Assembly: GCA_963205035.1 (NCBI GenBank)
Contig: CAUJII010000181.1
Coordinates: forward strand, 1 to 11,685
Direction: 5' to 3'
Length of the DNA: 11,685 nt
Source: Spirochaetota bacterium
GTDB lineage: Bacteria; Spirochaetota; Leptospiria; Turneriellales; Turneriellaceae
A program made the translations under genes and the position numbers. The notes beneath the pieces were generated by a model. It made no database searches. It was not told where the DNA came from and saw nothing but the letters and a program-made list of their open reading frames with translations. Position 1 is the first letter of the stretch. Each line of letters starts with the position of its first letter. Positions 1-6,854 of the stretch are shown in pieces.

Positions 1-545
1 CGACGCACTTGGCCGGAGCCTCCGCATATATGGCAGGTGTCAAGCCGCCCGTCGGAGGAACCTGAGCCGTTGCAATCGGTGCAGCTTTCTTCGCGCGGGA
101 TCGTTATCTCTTCTTCTTTTCCTTTGAAAACGTCTTCGAGCGTAATCTCTAAGTTGTAGCGCAAATCGCTGCCGCGTCTTTGCGATTGGCCGCCGCGAGA
201 GCGACCAAACCCGGCGCCCGAAAATAAATTTTCAAAAATATCTTCAAAGCTTGTTCCAGAGAAAATATCGGAGAAGTCGCTATAAGCCGCTTGGCCGAAC
301 CCTTGAGCTCCGGCACCGCCAATCCCTGCGTGGCCGTACTGGTCGTATAGCTTGCGCTTTTGTTCGTCACGCAAGACTTCGTAAGCCTCCGTCGCTTCTT
401 TGAACTTCGCTTCGGCTTCTGCATTCCCCGGATTTTTATCCGGGTGGTATTGCATCGCAAGCTTGCGGTAGGCGCTTTTAATATCGTTAAGCGTCGCAGA
501 GCGTGCGACGCTTAACACTTCGTAGTAGTCGCGTTTATCGGCCAT
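1..545 (-). CDS. dnaJ: Chaperone protein DnaJ (Hsp40), 3' end outside window
   Basis: Co-chaperone that delivers unfolded clients to DnaK and stimulates its ATPase in the cytoplasm. Only the first 181 residues are present, read directly from the minus strand. Seen: a J-domain starting MADKRDYYEVLSVARSA with the HPD tripeptide (about residues 32-34, in QYHPDKNPG); a Gly/Phe-rich region (about 75-118) holding the DIF motif; then the start of the Cys-rich zinc domain with CTDCNGSG and CHICGGSG repeats just before the edge. The ATG overlaps the dnaK stop by one base (TAATG) and no Shine-Dalgarno sequence is visible upstream, so translation is probably coupled to dnaK by termination-reinitiation. 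It is the last visible gene of the hrcA-grpE-dnaK-dnaJ operon. Family members are usually about 370 residues, so roughly half is missing here only because of the window edge. Confidence 0.97.
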   Translation of the reverse strand, partial: MADKRDYYEVLSVARSATLNDIKSAYRKLAMQYHPDKNPGNAEAEAKFKEATEAYEVLRDEQKRKLYDQYGHAGIGGAGAQGFGQAAYSDFSDIFSGTSFEDIFENLFSGAGFGRSRGGQSQRRGSDLRYNLEITLEDVFKGKEEEITIPREESCTDCNGSGSSDGRLDTCHICGGSGQVR

Positions 546-2458
546 TATTTTTTATCGTCTTTTATTTCCGTAAACTCAGCATCGACTACTTTCTCGTCCT
601 TGTTATCGGCGGCTTGGTGCGGCTCTCCTGCATGAGGTTCTGCGCCTGCGTTGTTTTCCGGCGTAACAAAAGCGGCTTGATGCTTCTGCACCACGGCGCC
701 TAAGTCTTGTGCGGCGCTTTTCATGCGGTCGGCGTCGCGCGACATGAGAGCGTCTTTCGCTTTCTGAACGCTCGCTTCGATTTCAGACTTCACTGCGGCA
801 TCGAGAGACGGCGCATCGGTCACCATCTTTTCGGTTGTGTAGATGATGTTGTCGAGATCGTTGTAGGCAGACGCGGCTTCTTTTGCTTTCTTGTCGGCTT
901 CTGCGTTGACTTCCGCATCCTTCACCATCTTCTGAATTTCCGCTTCGGAAAGAGAAGAAGACGCTTCGATTTTAATCTTCTGTTCTTTGTTTGTTTTCAA
1001 ATCCTTTGCAGAAACGTGGACGATGCCGTTTGCGTCGATATCGAACGTCACTTCGATTTGCGGATTGCCTCTTGGCGCGGCCGGTATTTCTGAAAGCTGA
1101 AAGCGGCCCAACGTACGGTTGTCTTTTGCCAATTCGCGTTCGCCTTGCAATACGTGGATGTCCACCGCTGTCTGGTTATCTGCTGCGGTGGAGAATGTTT
1201 CCGATTTTTTTGTCGGGATTGTCGTGTTGCGTGTAATGATTTTCGTCATCACTCCACCTAACGTCTCAATACCCAAAGAAAGCGGCGTCACGTCGAGAAG
1301 CAGAACGTCTGTGACTTCGCCCGCTAAAACGCCGCCTTGGATTGCAGCGCCGATCGCGACCGCTTCGTCGGGGTTAATCGACTTGTCGGGCTCTTTGCCG
1401 AAAAGCTCTTTCACCTTTTCGCGGACAGCGGGGATGCGCGTCGAACCACCGACCAAAATGACTTTGTTGATTTCGGCGAGCGAATAACCCGAGTCGGCAA
1501 TCGCTTTGCGGCAAGGCTCAATCGAGCGGTCGACAAGGGTTTGTGTCAGTTGGTTAAACTTTGCGCGTGTGAGCGTCATGTTGAGGTGGCGCGGTCCCGA
1601 CTGGTCCATCGTAATAAACGGGATGTTGATGTCTGACGTTTCTTTGTTCGAGAGCTCAATTTTTGCTTTTTCCGCCGCTTCTTGGAGCCGCTGCACAGCC
1701 ATTTTGTCTTTGCTGACATCGATCGCGGTTTCTTTTTTGAACTCCGCAACAATCCAGTCGATGATCGCATGGTCGAAGTCGTCGCCGCCCAAATGCGTGT
1801 CGCCGTTTGTCGCTTTGACTTCAAAGACGTTGTCGGCTAATTCGAGAATCGAAATATCGAAGGTACCCCCGCCTAAGTCATAGACAGCAATCACTTCGCC
1901 ACTCTTGTCTCTGTCGAGACCGTACGCCAATGCAGCCGCCGTCGGCTCGTTAATGATGCGCACGACGTCCAAGCCGGCGATACGGCCCGCGTCTTTTGTC
2001 GCTTGGCGCTGCTCGTCGTTAAAGTAGGCGGGGACGGTGACTACCGCCTTTTCTACTTTTGTGCCGAGGTATTCTTCGGCGGTCTGTTTCATCTTTGTCA
2101 AAACACGCGCCGAAATTTCTTCGGGTCGGTAATCCTTTTCGCGCGTTTGAATGGTAACGTCTTTCGCGCTCCCTTCTTTTACAGTGTACGCCACTTTGCG
2201 GATCTCATCCGCGATTTCGCTAAAGCGTCGCCCGATAAATCTTTTTGCCGAGCGGATTGTGTTTTCAGGGTTTGTGACCATTTGGTTCTTCGCAACTTGT
2301 CCGACGAGAGTCTCACCTTTGTCTGTGAATGCGACAATCGACGGGGTCGTTCTCGCTCCTTCGCTGTTTGCGATAACGACCGCTTCACCGCCTTCCATGA
2401 CGGATACGCAAGAGTTGGTTGTACCAAGGTCTATACCGATAATTTTTTCTTTTGCCAT
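545..2458 (-). CDS. dnaK: Molecular chaperone DnaK (Hsp70)
   Basis: ATP-driven cytoplasmic chaperone that works with DnaJ and GrpE in protein folding and stress recovery. The 637-residue length is normal for the family. The nucleotide-binding domain shows the phosphate-1 loop IDLGTTNS (residues 9-16), K72 in RSAKRFIGR, the DLGGGTFD phosphate-2 motif (194-201), HLGGDDFD (222-229) and LVGGSTRIP (335-343). The interdomain linker VLLLDVTPLSLGIET is at 385-399, followed by the substrate-binding beta domain and helical lid. The C-terminus (VVDAEFTEIKDDKK) is the usual acidic tail that ends near EEVD-like DnaK termini. An AAGGAG-type ribosome binding site sits at about 2463-2469, 27 bases after grpE. 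All hallmark motifs are intact. Regulation should be by HrcA through the CIRCE site upstream of hrcA. Confidence 0.99.
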   Translation of the reverse strand: MAKEKIIGIDLGTTNSCVSVMEGGEAVVIANSEGARTTPSIVAFTDKGETLVGQVAKNQMVTNPENTIRSAKRFIGRRFSEIADEIRKVAYTVKEGSAKDVTIQTREKDYRPEEISARVLTKMKQTAEEYLGTKVEKAVVTVPAYFNDEQRQATKDAGRIAGLDVVRIINEPTAAALAYGLDRDKSGEVIAVYDLGGGTFDISILELADNVFEVKATNGDTHLGGDDFDHAIIDWIVAEFKKETAIDVSKDKMAVQRLQEAAEKAKIELSNKETSDINIPFITMDQSGPRHLNMTLTRAKFNQLTQTLVDRSIEPCRKAIADSGYSLAEINKVILVGGSTRIPAVREKVKELFGKEPDKSINPDEAVAIGAAIQGGVLAGEVTDVLLLDVTPLSLGIETLGGVMTKIITRNTTIPTKKSETFSTAADNQTAVDIHVLQGERELAKDNRTLGRFQLSEIPAAPRGNPQIEVTFDIDANGIVHVSAKDLKTNKEQKIKIEASSSLSEAEIQKMVKDAEVNAEADKKAKEAASAYNDLDNIIYTTEKMVTDAPSLDAAVKSEIEASVQKAKDALMSRDADRMKSAAQDLGAVVQKHQAAFVTPENNAGAEPHAGEPHQAADNKDEKVVDAEFTEIKDDKK

Positions 2459-2485
2459 TTTTTTCTCCTTTTGTTTTTCTGTGTA

Positions 2486-3070
2486 TTACGCTTTGACTTC
2501 TTCTGCAGAAGTTTCTTTTTGTTTGGGCTTCGCGACAACAACGCGCGCCGGGCGAATAATCCGCGTCTCGATACGGTAGCCTTTCTGGAAAACCTGGCTA
2601 ACCGTATCGTGTTCTACGTCGGCCTCGTGCGTCGTCAACGCCTCCATGAAGGTGGGGTCGAACGCTTCGCCTGTGGGATTGAGCTCTTCGACGCCGGCAT
2701 CTTGAAAGACGCTCCAGATTTGCTTCTGGACCAAACGCACCCCTTCGACAATCGCACGGACGTCTTCATTCGCTTCCGCTTTGGTCGAGTACGCGGCGAA
2801 GAACTGCTCGAAAGAGTCGAATGCGGGTAAGAGATCGCTCATGAGCCGCGCGTTCGTTTGAGCCGCGATTTGCGCCTTCTCTTGTACGACGCGCTTGCGG
2901 AAATTGGTGAACTCCGCGCGCTCGCGCTGCAAGTTTGCGGTGAGCTCGTCGATCTGCTCTTGCAGACCATTTGCTTCGTCCTGATGCGCGCTCGCTTCGG
3001 TGGGCACGTCGCGCTCTTGCTCTACAAACTGCTCCGTTTCTTCTTTTATTTCTTCGTTCTTACCGCTCAT
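2486..3070 (-). CDS. grpE: Nucleotide exchange factor GrpE
   Basis: Dimeric cofactor that releases ADP from DnaK and can act as the thermosensor of the DnaK cycle. The 194-residue product has an acidic, coiled-coil N-terminus (about residues 1-75, including LQEQIDELTANLQRERAEF) followed by the GrpE signature region: FTNFRKRVVQEK, LLPAFDSFEQ, FDPTFMEAL and, near the end, VFQKGYRIETRIIRPARVVV. A longer open frame reaches back to 3175, but I chose the ATG at 3068-3070 because it is preceded by a good AAGGAG site and gives the MSGKNEEIKEE acidic start typical of GrpE; the extra upstream residues are basic and simply read through hrcA. The start overlaps the hrcA 3' end by 11 bases, which suggests translational coupling. 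Confidence 0.97.
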   Translation of the reverse strand: MSGKNEEIKEETEQFVEQERDVPTEASAHQDEANGLQEQIDELTANLQRERAEFTNFRKRVVQEKAQIAAQTNARLMSDLLPAFDSFEQFFAAYSTKAEANEDVRAIVEGVRLVQKQIWSVFQDAGVEELNPTGEAFDPTFMEALTTHEADVEHDTVSQVFQKGYRIETRIIRPARVVVAKPKQKETSAEEVKA

Positions 3071-4214
3071 GTTTCTCCTTGTTGCTGCGAGGGGTCTTCT
3101 TCGTCGAGCGTGCCAGTGGGAGTTCTTTACGTACACCCAATTCGATCGCTTCGACGCGCAATTCTTTCCCCTCAAGCTCGATATTATTTTTTTCGCTCAA
3201 AACATTGGAGAGAATTTGCGAGCTGTAATCGAGCGCCGGGATAATTTTTTCATACGGCATTCTGTTTGCGCCGATGACACCCAAAGCGCCGATACTCTTG
3301 CCGCTCAACGTATACCCTTTGCCTAGGATGGTGATCCCCGAAAGTAGCTCGCCGTCGATTTCGAGGCCCACTTGGCTTCCTACTTGCGGCAAATTTTTCA
3401 TGCGTTCGAATATATGCGCAATGTAATCTTTGCTTTCGAGTTGTTGAATGATACGTTCGGCATTTTTTCTTTCGGGTACAAGCTCGTAAATTTTTCTATA
3501 TAGATTGGCGTCGCCTTCGATGTGCATCGTTTGATCGGGAGGGTTGTAAACGATCGCCTGCGTCACTGCCATCCCGATATCGGAGAGCTCTCCCAAGTCT
3601 TTCACAGACGCTTGCAAAAATTCGAGCCCGCGCTCTTGCACGTCGCCCAATTCGTAACCTTTGAGGTTTTGGTTGAGATAGCGGCTGATGCGGTAGAGGT
3701 CTTCTTGGTTTACCGCGCGTTCGAGCTTAATCTTTTTTTCGTAGATGGCTCCCGAAGAGCTCACCATCACCATAAGAACTAAGTTCTCCATAATCGAGAC
3801 GAGCTCGATGCGCTTGATGCTCGACCCCATGCTGTTGGGAGCTAAAACAATTCCCGCAAAGTTAGAAGTCTGCGCGAGCATTTGCGCAGTCGTCTTCAGA
3901 AGCTGGTCGAGTTGCAGCGCCGCCGAGCGGTACAACTCCTCGAGCTCTGTTTTTTGGTTAAGCGTGATCTCGAATAAGTGGACCAAATCGGCGAGGTATA
4001 GCTGGAAAGCGCGGTCGGTGGGGATTCTCCCTGCCGAAGTGTGCGGCGAATTCAGAAGCCCCATCTGCTCGAGGACGGACATCTCCTTGCGAACCGTCGC
4101 GGGAGAAAATGCCATGCTAAATTTCTCGACCAAAACTTGCGAGCCGACAGGTTCGCCGCTTGCGACGTACTCCTTCACGAGGGCTCTGAGTATTTCTCCT
4201 TGGCGCGTTGTCAT
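3060..4214 (-). CDS. hrcA: Heat-inducible transcriptional repressor HrcA
   Basis: Repressor of class I heat-shock genes that binds CIRCE and needs GroEL for activity in the species studied. The N-terminal winged helix (residues 1-75) begins MTTRQGEILRALVKEYVASGEP and contains GSQVLVEKF, SPATVRKEM and the HTSAGRIPTDRAF segment characteristic of HrcA. The rest matches the GAF-like dimerisation core (GIVLAPNS, DLGELSDIG, GSQVGLEIDGELLSG, GVIGANRMPYEKIIPALDY). At 384 residues it is longer than the usual 340-350 or so; the surplus is a basic C-terminal tail (LARSTKKTPRSNKEKHER) whose coding overlaps the grpE start. First gene of the operon, directly preceded by a CIRCE, so it should be autoregulated. 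Its own Shine-Dalgarno sequence is weak. Confidence 0.98.
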   Translation of the reverse strand: MTTRQGEILRALVKEYVASGEPVGSQVLVEKFSMAFSPATVRKEMSVLEQMGLLNSPHTSAGRIPTDRAFQLYLADLVHLFEITLNQKTELEELYRSAALQLDQLLKTTAQMLAQTSNFAGIVLAPNSMGSSIKRIELVSIMENLVLMVMVSSSGAIYEKKIKLERAVNQEDLYRISRYLNQNLKGYELGDVQERGLEFLQASVKDLGELSDIGMAVTQAIVYNPPDQTMHIEGDANLYRKIYELVPERKNAERIIQQLESKDYIAHIFERMKNLPQVGSQVGLEIDGELLSGITILGKGYTLSGKSIGALGVIGANRMPYEKIIPALDYSSQILSNVLSEKNNIELEGKELRVEAIELGVRKELPLARSTKKTPRSNKEKHER

Positions 4215-4234
4215 TTAAGTGCCTGTCGTATTGA

Positions 4235-4259
4235 TAGCACTCACAATTAGAGAGTGCTA
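4235..4259. promoter_or_regulatory. CIRCE operator of the hrcA-grpE-dnaK-dnaJ operon
   Basis: A perfect 8-bp inverted repeat TAGCACTC / GAGTGCTA around a 9-base spacer, matching the established CIRCE consensus (TTAGCACTC-N9-GAGTGCTAA) except for the outermost base of each arm. It lies about 20 bases upstream of the hrcA start and just downstream of the likely -10 box, where bound HrcA would block transcription. It also forms a stem in the 5' end of the mRNA. Confidence 0.97.
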
Positions 4260-4270
4260 CTGTGGTGTAA

Positions 4271-4276
4271 AGTATA
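4271..4276 (-). promoter_or_regulatory. Candidate -10 box of the hrcA operon
   Basis: On the minus strand TATACT (5 of 6 to the sigma-70 -10 consensus) lies 11 bases upstream of the CIRCE, placing transcription start at about 4264 and the operator at about +5 to +29, a standard geometry. No convincing -35 box is seen 16-18 bases further upstream, and no sigma-32-type promoter is seen either. Confidence 0.55.
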
Positions 4277-4362
4277 TTCTCGCGGGGAGTTCGGCGAAAA
4301 AAAGTGAAAGCGGGGGGCTCCTTGAGACATCCCATAACGTGCCCCGATTCTGCAAAATGCAG

Positions 4363-5724
4363 CTATGGCGCAGGTTTAAGCTCTTCCTTAAAAATATTTC
4401 CACTTCCATCAACCGGCACCAAAAATCGCGCCCCGCGCTTGTAGGTCTCGGCTTCTTTTACGTTGGGCGTTACGACAAACTTCTTATCCGCGGCATTGCC
4501 TGAGCCCTGGAGTTCGGCGGTCGCGATCACCACCGGTTCGCTCAGGCGGTAATCGGTGCCCGGCGGTTTTACGACAGCCGGTTTCAGAATAGGAAAATCT
4601 GTGCCCTTTCGCGAAAACGTACGCACGGGTACCCAATCTTTGGTGCGATAGCTAACTTCGGTATCGTAAACGGGGCTACTCGTGTAAACCGGAACCTCGC
4701 GCGTCTTCGTAACATACCTGTCGCTATAGACGGGCTCGCTCACGGTACGGCGCTCCATTTTCGAGCCGTACACAGGTACCTTGTTGCACGTGGTGGTCTT
4801 TTTAGCTGCGCCGCTGCCCAGGGATTGATATTTCGTGCTGCACTCTTCTCGCTCGCCGGTCTTGACTTGCACGCTCTCTGTCACGGTGCGATTGCGCGTA
4901 CCCGATTGATAGGATTCTTTCTCGCGATAGGTCTCGGTTTTAGTGCCTGTCTGAATCTGGTCGTAGCGGCGTATTTTTTGCGATCGACTCAAGACCTGCA
5001 CCCCTTCGGGTAGTGAATCCTGCCATGCCTCGCGCGTTACTGTCTGGTAGCGTTCGAGGGCTACTTCGTAGCTCCACGAGGTCGATATAACGGTAAACTC
5101 TTTCGGCTCGGGTTTGAACAGTGTCTGGTAGCAGATAACGCAACTGCTGATGAAAGCGCCGATCACGCCGAGGGTAATCAAAATTCCCTTGGGGATTTTT
5201 CTTGGAACGGGATGATTTTCTTGCTTAAATCGCTTCCCATGTTGTCTCTCGTAGCGATTTGCGAGCATGCGTTGATATGCCGGGGATTCAACGGGCGGTC
5301 TGGGTTCTTCTTTCGGCCGAGAGTGTGACTCTAGGGCCGTGGATGTATTCTGTTTGCGTTGCTGGGTGCTGCTTGCCTTTTCCTGCCTATCCGGTTCTTG
5401 CCTTGCGGGAGCATTTTTTGCTTCAACCCGCTTGGGCGGCGCCTCGCGCTGGCCATAGGCGGCGCTACAAGTAGAGCATATCTTATTATGGTGATTATTG
5501 GCGGTCTGGCAGAAGGGGCAAATCCAGTCGGCGGCGACGCCAAGCCGTTCAACTTCTTTTTGATCAGTTATCTTCTCTTCGCGACCTGCAAGCGGATAAA
5601 AAACAACGTCTTTGTCGCGTGTCGCGCCACAGAGTGGGCATACGGCCTTGTCGCCGCGAATCGCCTTTTTGCTGCACTTTTTGCAATCCCAGTATTCGTA
5701 GACATATTCGACGGTTTCGCTCAT
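4363..5724 (-). CDS. Double zinc-ribbon, single-span membrane protein, function unknown
   Basis: I do not recognise a function. The 453-residue product has three visible parts. First, two CxxC-CxxC zinc ribbons: CKKC/CPLC at about residues 14-32 and CPFC/CSTC at about 69-86. Second, a low-complexity, charged Pro/Gln/Glu/Arg-rich linker (about 90-178) and one membrane span (about 180-202, ILITLGVIGAFISSCVI). Third, a C-terminal region starting SWSYEVALERYQTVTREAW, full of short, similar Thr/Tyr/Val strands (TETYREKESY, RNRTVTESV, REVPVYTSSPVYDTEV) that look like a repetitive beta structure. I recall similar W-S-x-x-(I/V)...TVxxxxW domains in scattered unannotated zinc-ribbon proteins. I chose the ATG at 5722-5724, 17 bases after the upstream stop, because the ribbon begins directly after it; an in-frame ATG at 5760 would overlap the neighbour. 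Likely co-transcribed with the secreted-protein gene before it. Confidence 0.85.
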   Translation of the reverse strand: MSETVEYVYEYWDCKKCSKKAIRGDKAVCPLCGATRDKDVVFYPLAGREEKITDQKEVERLGVAADWICPFCQTANNHHNKICSTCSAAYGQREAPPKRVEAKNAPARQEPDRQEKASSTQQRKQNTSTALESHSRPKEEPRPPVESPAYQRMLANRYERQHGKRFKQENHPVPRKIPKGILITLGVIGAFISSCVICYQTLFKPEPKEFTVISTSWSYEVALERYQTVTREAWQDSLPEGVQVLSRSQKIRRYDQIQTGTKTETYREKESYQSGTRNRTVTESVQVKTGEREECSTKYQSLGSGAAKKTTTCNKVPVYGSKMERRTVSEPVYSDRYVTKTREVPVYTSSPVYDTEVSYRTKDWVPVRTFSRKGTDFPILKPAVVKPPGTDYRLSEPVVIATAELQGSGNAADKKFVVTPNVKEAETYKRGARFLVPVDGSGNIFKEELKPAP

Positions 5725-5741
5725 GGTCTTTCTAAGTGCCG

Positions 5742-6317
5742 CTACTCGCGTTTGAGGCAATTACTCGAATTGCAGATTTCATGGGCGATGTACTCTTGTA
5801 GCTTGTGTTTTTCTACCATTTTGTCGATATAGAGTGCCGTCTTGAAATTTTCTTCCACGATGCGACCTGCTGTGTCGCCCATACCCTTTATCATGATACT
5901 AAAAAAACCATGCGAGTAACACGAAACTCTGGCAAACGATGGGTCGTTTTCAAGGCCCTTAATTTTCTGATTGCCTGGGCACACAAATTCTTTGAACTCC
6001 GAAACGGCATCTATGTCGTCATGCTCCTTGCTCTTTTTTTTCGCGCCACGGATGCGTTGCAGATTGACAAAGTGGCTTATGATGCGAACATATTCCTCCT
6101 TGTTCTTATATTTGAATCGGAAAGAAATCTCCTCTGGAATCCACATCTGTCCTGAATTGACTTCTTCAAAGACATAGCCATACTTCAATTGGAGAGCGAC
6201 TTCTTTAAGTTTTGGTTTCATGTTATCGTTGGCGTGGATTACACATGTGCCGGGCATAAATGCTTGAGATAAAATAACAGACGTCAATGCGAGGAATAAG
6301 GGCTTTACAGTAATCAT
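5742..6317 (-). CDS. Predicted exported protein, function unknown
   Basis: A 191-residue protein with no family I recognise. The chosen start (ATG 6315-6317) gives a signal peptide: MITVKPLFLALTSVILSQAF followed by a possible cleavage near IHA-ND (about residue 29). A longer frame to 6368 would bury this signal behind a polar stretch, so I prefer the shorter form. The mature part is mixed-charge, with a Lys-rich segment (GAKKKSKEHDD) and four cysteines (in FVCPG, VSCYS and HEICNSSNC) that could form disulfides. The gene is visibly richer in A+T than its neighbours, which hints at separate origin. Its stop lies 17 bases before the start of the zinc-ribbon membrane protein, so the two probably form one transcription unit. 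Promoter evidence is weak: TTGACG with a poor -10 upstream. Confidence 0.75.
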   Translation of the reverse strand: MITVKPLFLALTSVILSQAFMPGTCVIHANDNMKPKLKEVALQLKYGYVFEEVNSGQMWIPEEISFRFKYKNKEEYVRIISHFVNLQRIRGAKKKSKEHDDIDAVSEFKEFVCPGNQKIKGLENDPSFARVSCYSHGFFSIMIKGMGDTAGRIVEENFKTALYIDKMVEKHKLQEYIAHEICNSSNCLKRE

Positions 6318-6395
6318 GATCTTGCTGTTACTATTGCTGTACACACACGTCAACAATAATTGGTGCAATCCAGCACTACGTGCAATGACGGGTAG

Positions 6396-6437
6396 ACCAC
6401 CCCGCCCCTCCGGGGCACCCCTCCGAAGGAGGGGAAG
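6396..6437. repeat. G/C-rich palindromic repeat, left copy
   Basis: Starts ACCACCCCG and ends GAGGGGAAG, with an internal perfect hairpin CCCCTCC-GAA-GGAGGGG (6418-6434). It is an inverted, diverged copy of the element at 6479-6518, separated by 41 bases. It looks like a small dispersed repeat rather than a terminator, because no T-run follows the stem on either strand. Confidence 0.75.
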
Positions 6438-6478
6438 GTTGGCTGAGTAATGCGTTTAGAATAAAGCCTGCCGTGCAG

Positions 6479-6518
6479 CTTCCCCTCCCGTGGAGGGGTG
6501 GCTGGAGGCCGGGGTGGT
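6479..6518. repeat. G/C-rich palindromic repeat, right copy (inverted)
   Basis: Reverse-complement relative of 6396-6437: it has the same hairpin arms with a different loop (CCCCTCC-CGT-GGAGGGG, 6482-6498) and ends CCGGGGTGGTT. The conserved stems with changed loop and flanks suggest independent copies of a mobile palindromic element rather than a recent local duplication. Confidence 0.75.
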
Positions 6519-6686
6519 TTCAATCTACGGCTCTCGCCACTTGGCGCGTACGGTCGCGAGACAAAATCCCTTTGTACAACGGGTCGTCACAGATTCCACG
6601 GTTAGTTTGGGTGAGAACGGCGTATTTTTTGCCGTGCGTAGCTTTTTTAAAAGAATCTGTGGCTAAGCACATATCGCGCGTTAGCC

Positions 6687-6854
6687 GTGTATAGTATTCT
6701 ATTTACCGACTCGTATAACAAGCGGGCTGCAAAATTTCTTAAGAAACATCCTGAAATAAAAGAACAATACCGCAAGACTTTGTTACTCCTCGAAGCGAAC
6801 CCACCTCACCCCACGCCCTCGACAATACGAATCTCGTCGTCTGTCAAGCCATAG
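6687..6854 (+). pseudogene. 5' remnant of a RelE/StbE-type mRNA interferase toxin gene
   Basis: A short plus-strand frame from GTG 6687 reads YSILFTDSYNKRAAKFLKKH, then PEIKEQYRKTLLLLEANPPHP. This resembles, from memory, the first 40 residues or so of RelE-superfamily toxins, where LLEANPFHPSLRL is typical. Homology appears to end around 6803-6812, exactly where the oppositely oriented restriction-modification gene ends (stop 6806-6808). Beyond it the frame reads unrelated sequence to a stop at 6852-6854. The remaining half of the toxin (about 50 residues, including catalytic residues) is absent, and no antitoxin gene is seen upstream. Most likely the toxin gene was cut when the restriction-modification block arrived. 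The family assignment is by pattern only. Confidence 0.6.

Larger units (their letters stand above)
6318..6686. other. Intergenic stretch with palindromic repeats, no convincing gene
   Basis: This 369-base stretch lies between the exported-protein start and the toxin remnant. It holds the inverted pair of G/C-rich repeats at 6396-6437 and 6479-6518. The rest (6519-6686) has short open frames on both strands, the longest minus-strand one running 6519-6671 from an ATG (50 codons). Neither shows a ribosome binding site or a family I recognise, so I do not call a gene. Confidence 0.6.

Noticed and set aside
545..2458. Several long open frames on the opposite strand and other frames across dnaK
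   Set aside because: They are antisense shadows of a highly conserved coding sequence; none has a ribosome binding site or a recognisable protein pattern.
2486..3175. Longer grpE start at 3175 giving 229 residues
   Set aside because: The added residues are basic, overlap hrcA heavily and lack a ribosome binding site; the ATG at 3070 has a good AAGGAG site and the family-like acidic start.
4350..4362. CTGCA-AAA-TGCAG hairpin directly after the zinc-ribbon gene stop, as a terminator
   Set aside because: The stem is only 5 bp and is followed by G/C-rich sequence rather than a T-run in the direction of transcription.
6519..6671. Minus-strand 50-codon frame starting MCLATDSFKKATHGKKYAVL
   Set aside because: Composition is not absurd for a protein, but there is no ribosome binding site and I recognise no family. 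It may be a relic; too weak to call.
6473..6694. Plus-strand 73-codon frame over the right palindromic repeat
   Set aside because: It begins inside the G/C-rich repeat, has no ribosome binding site and no family pattern.
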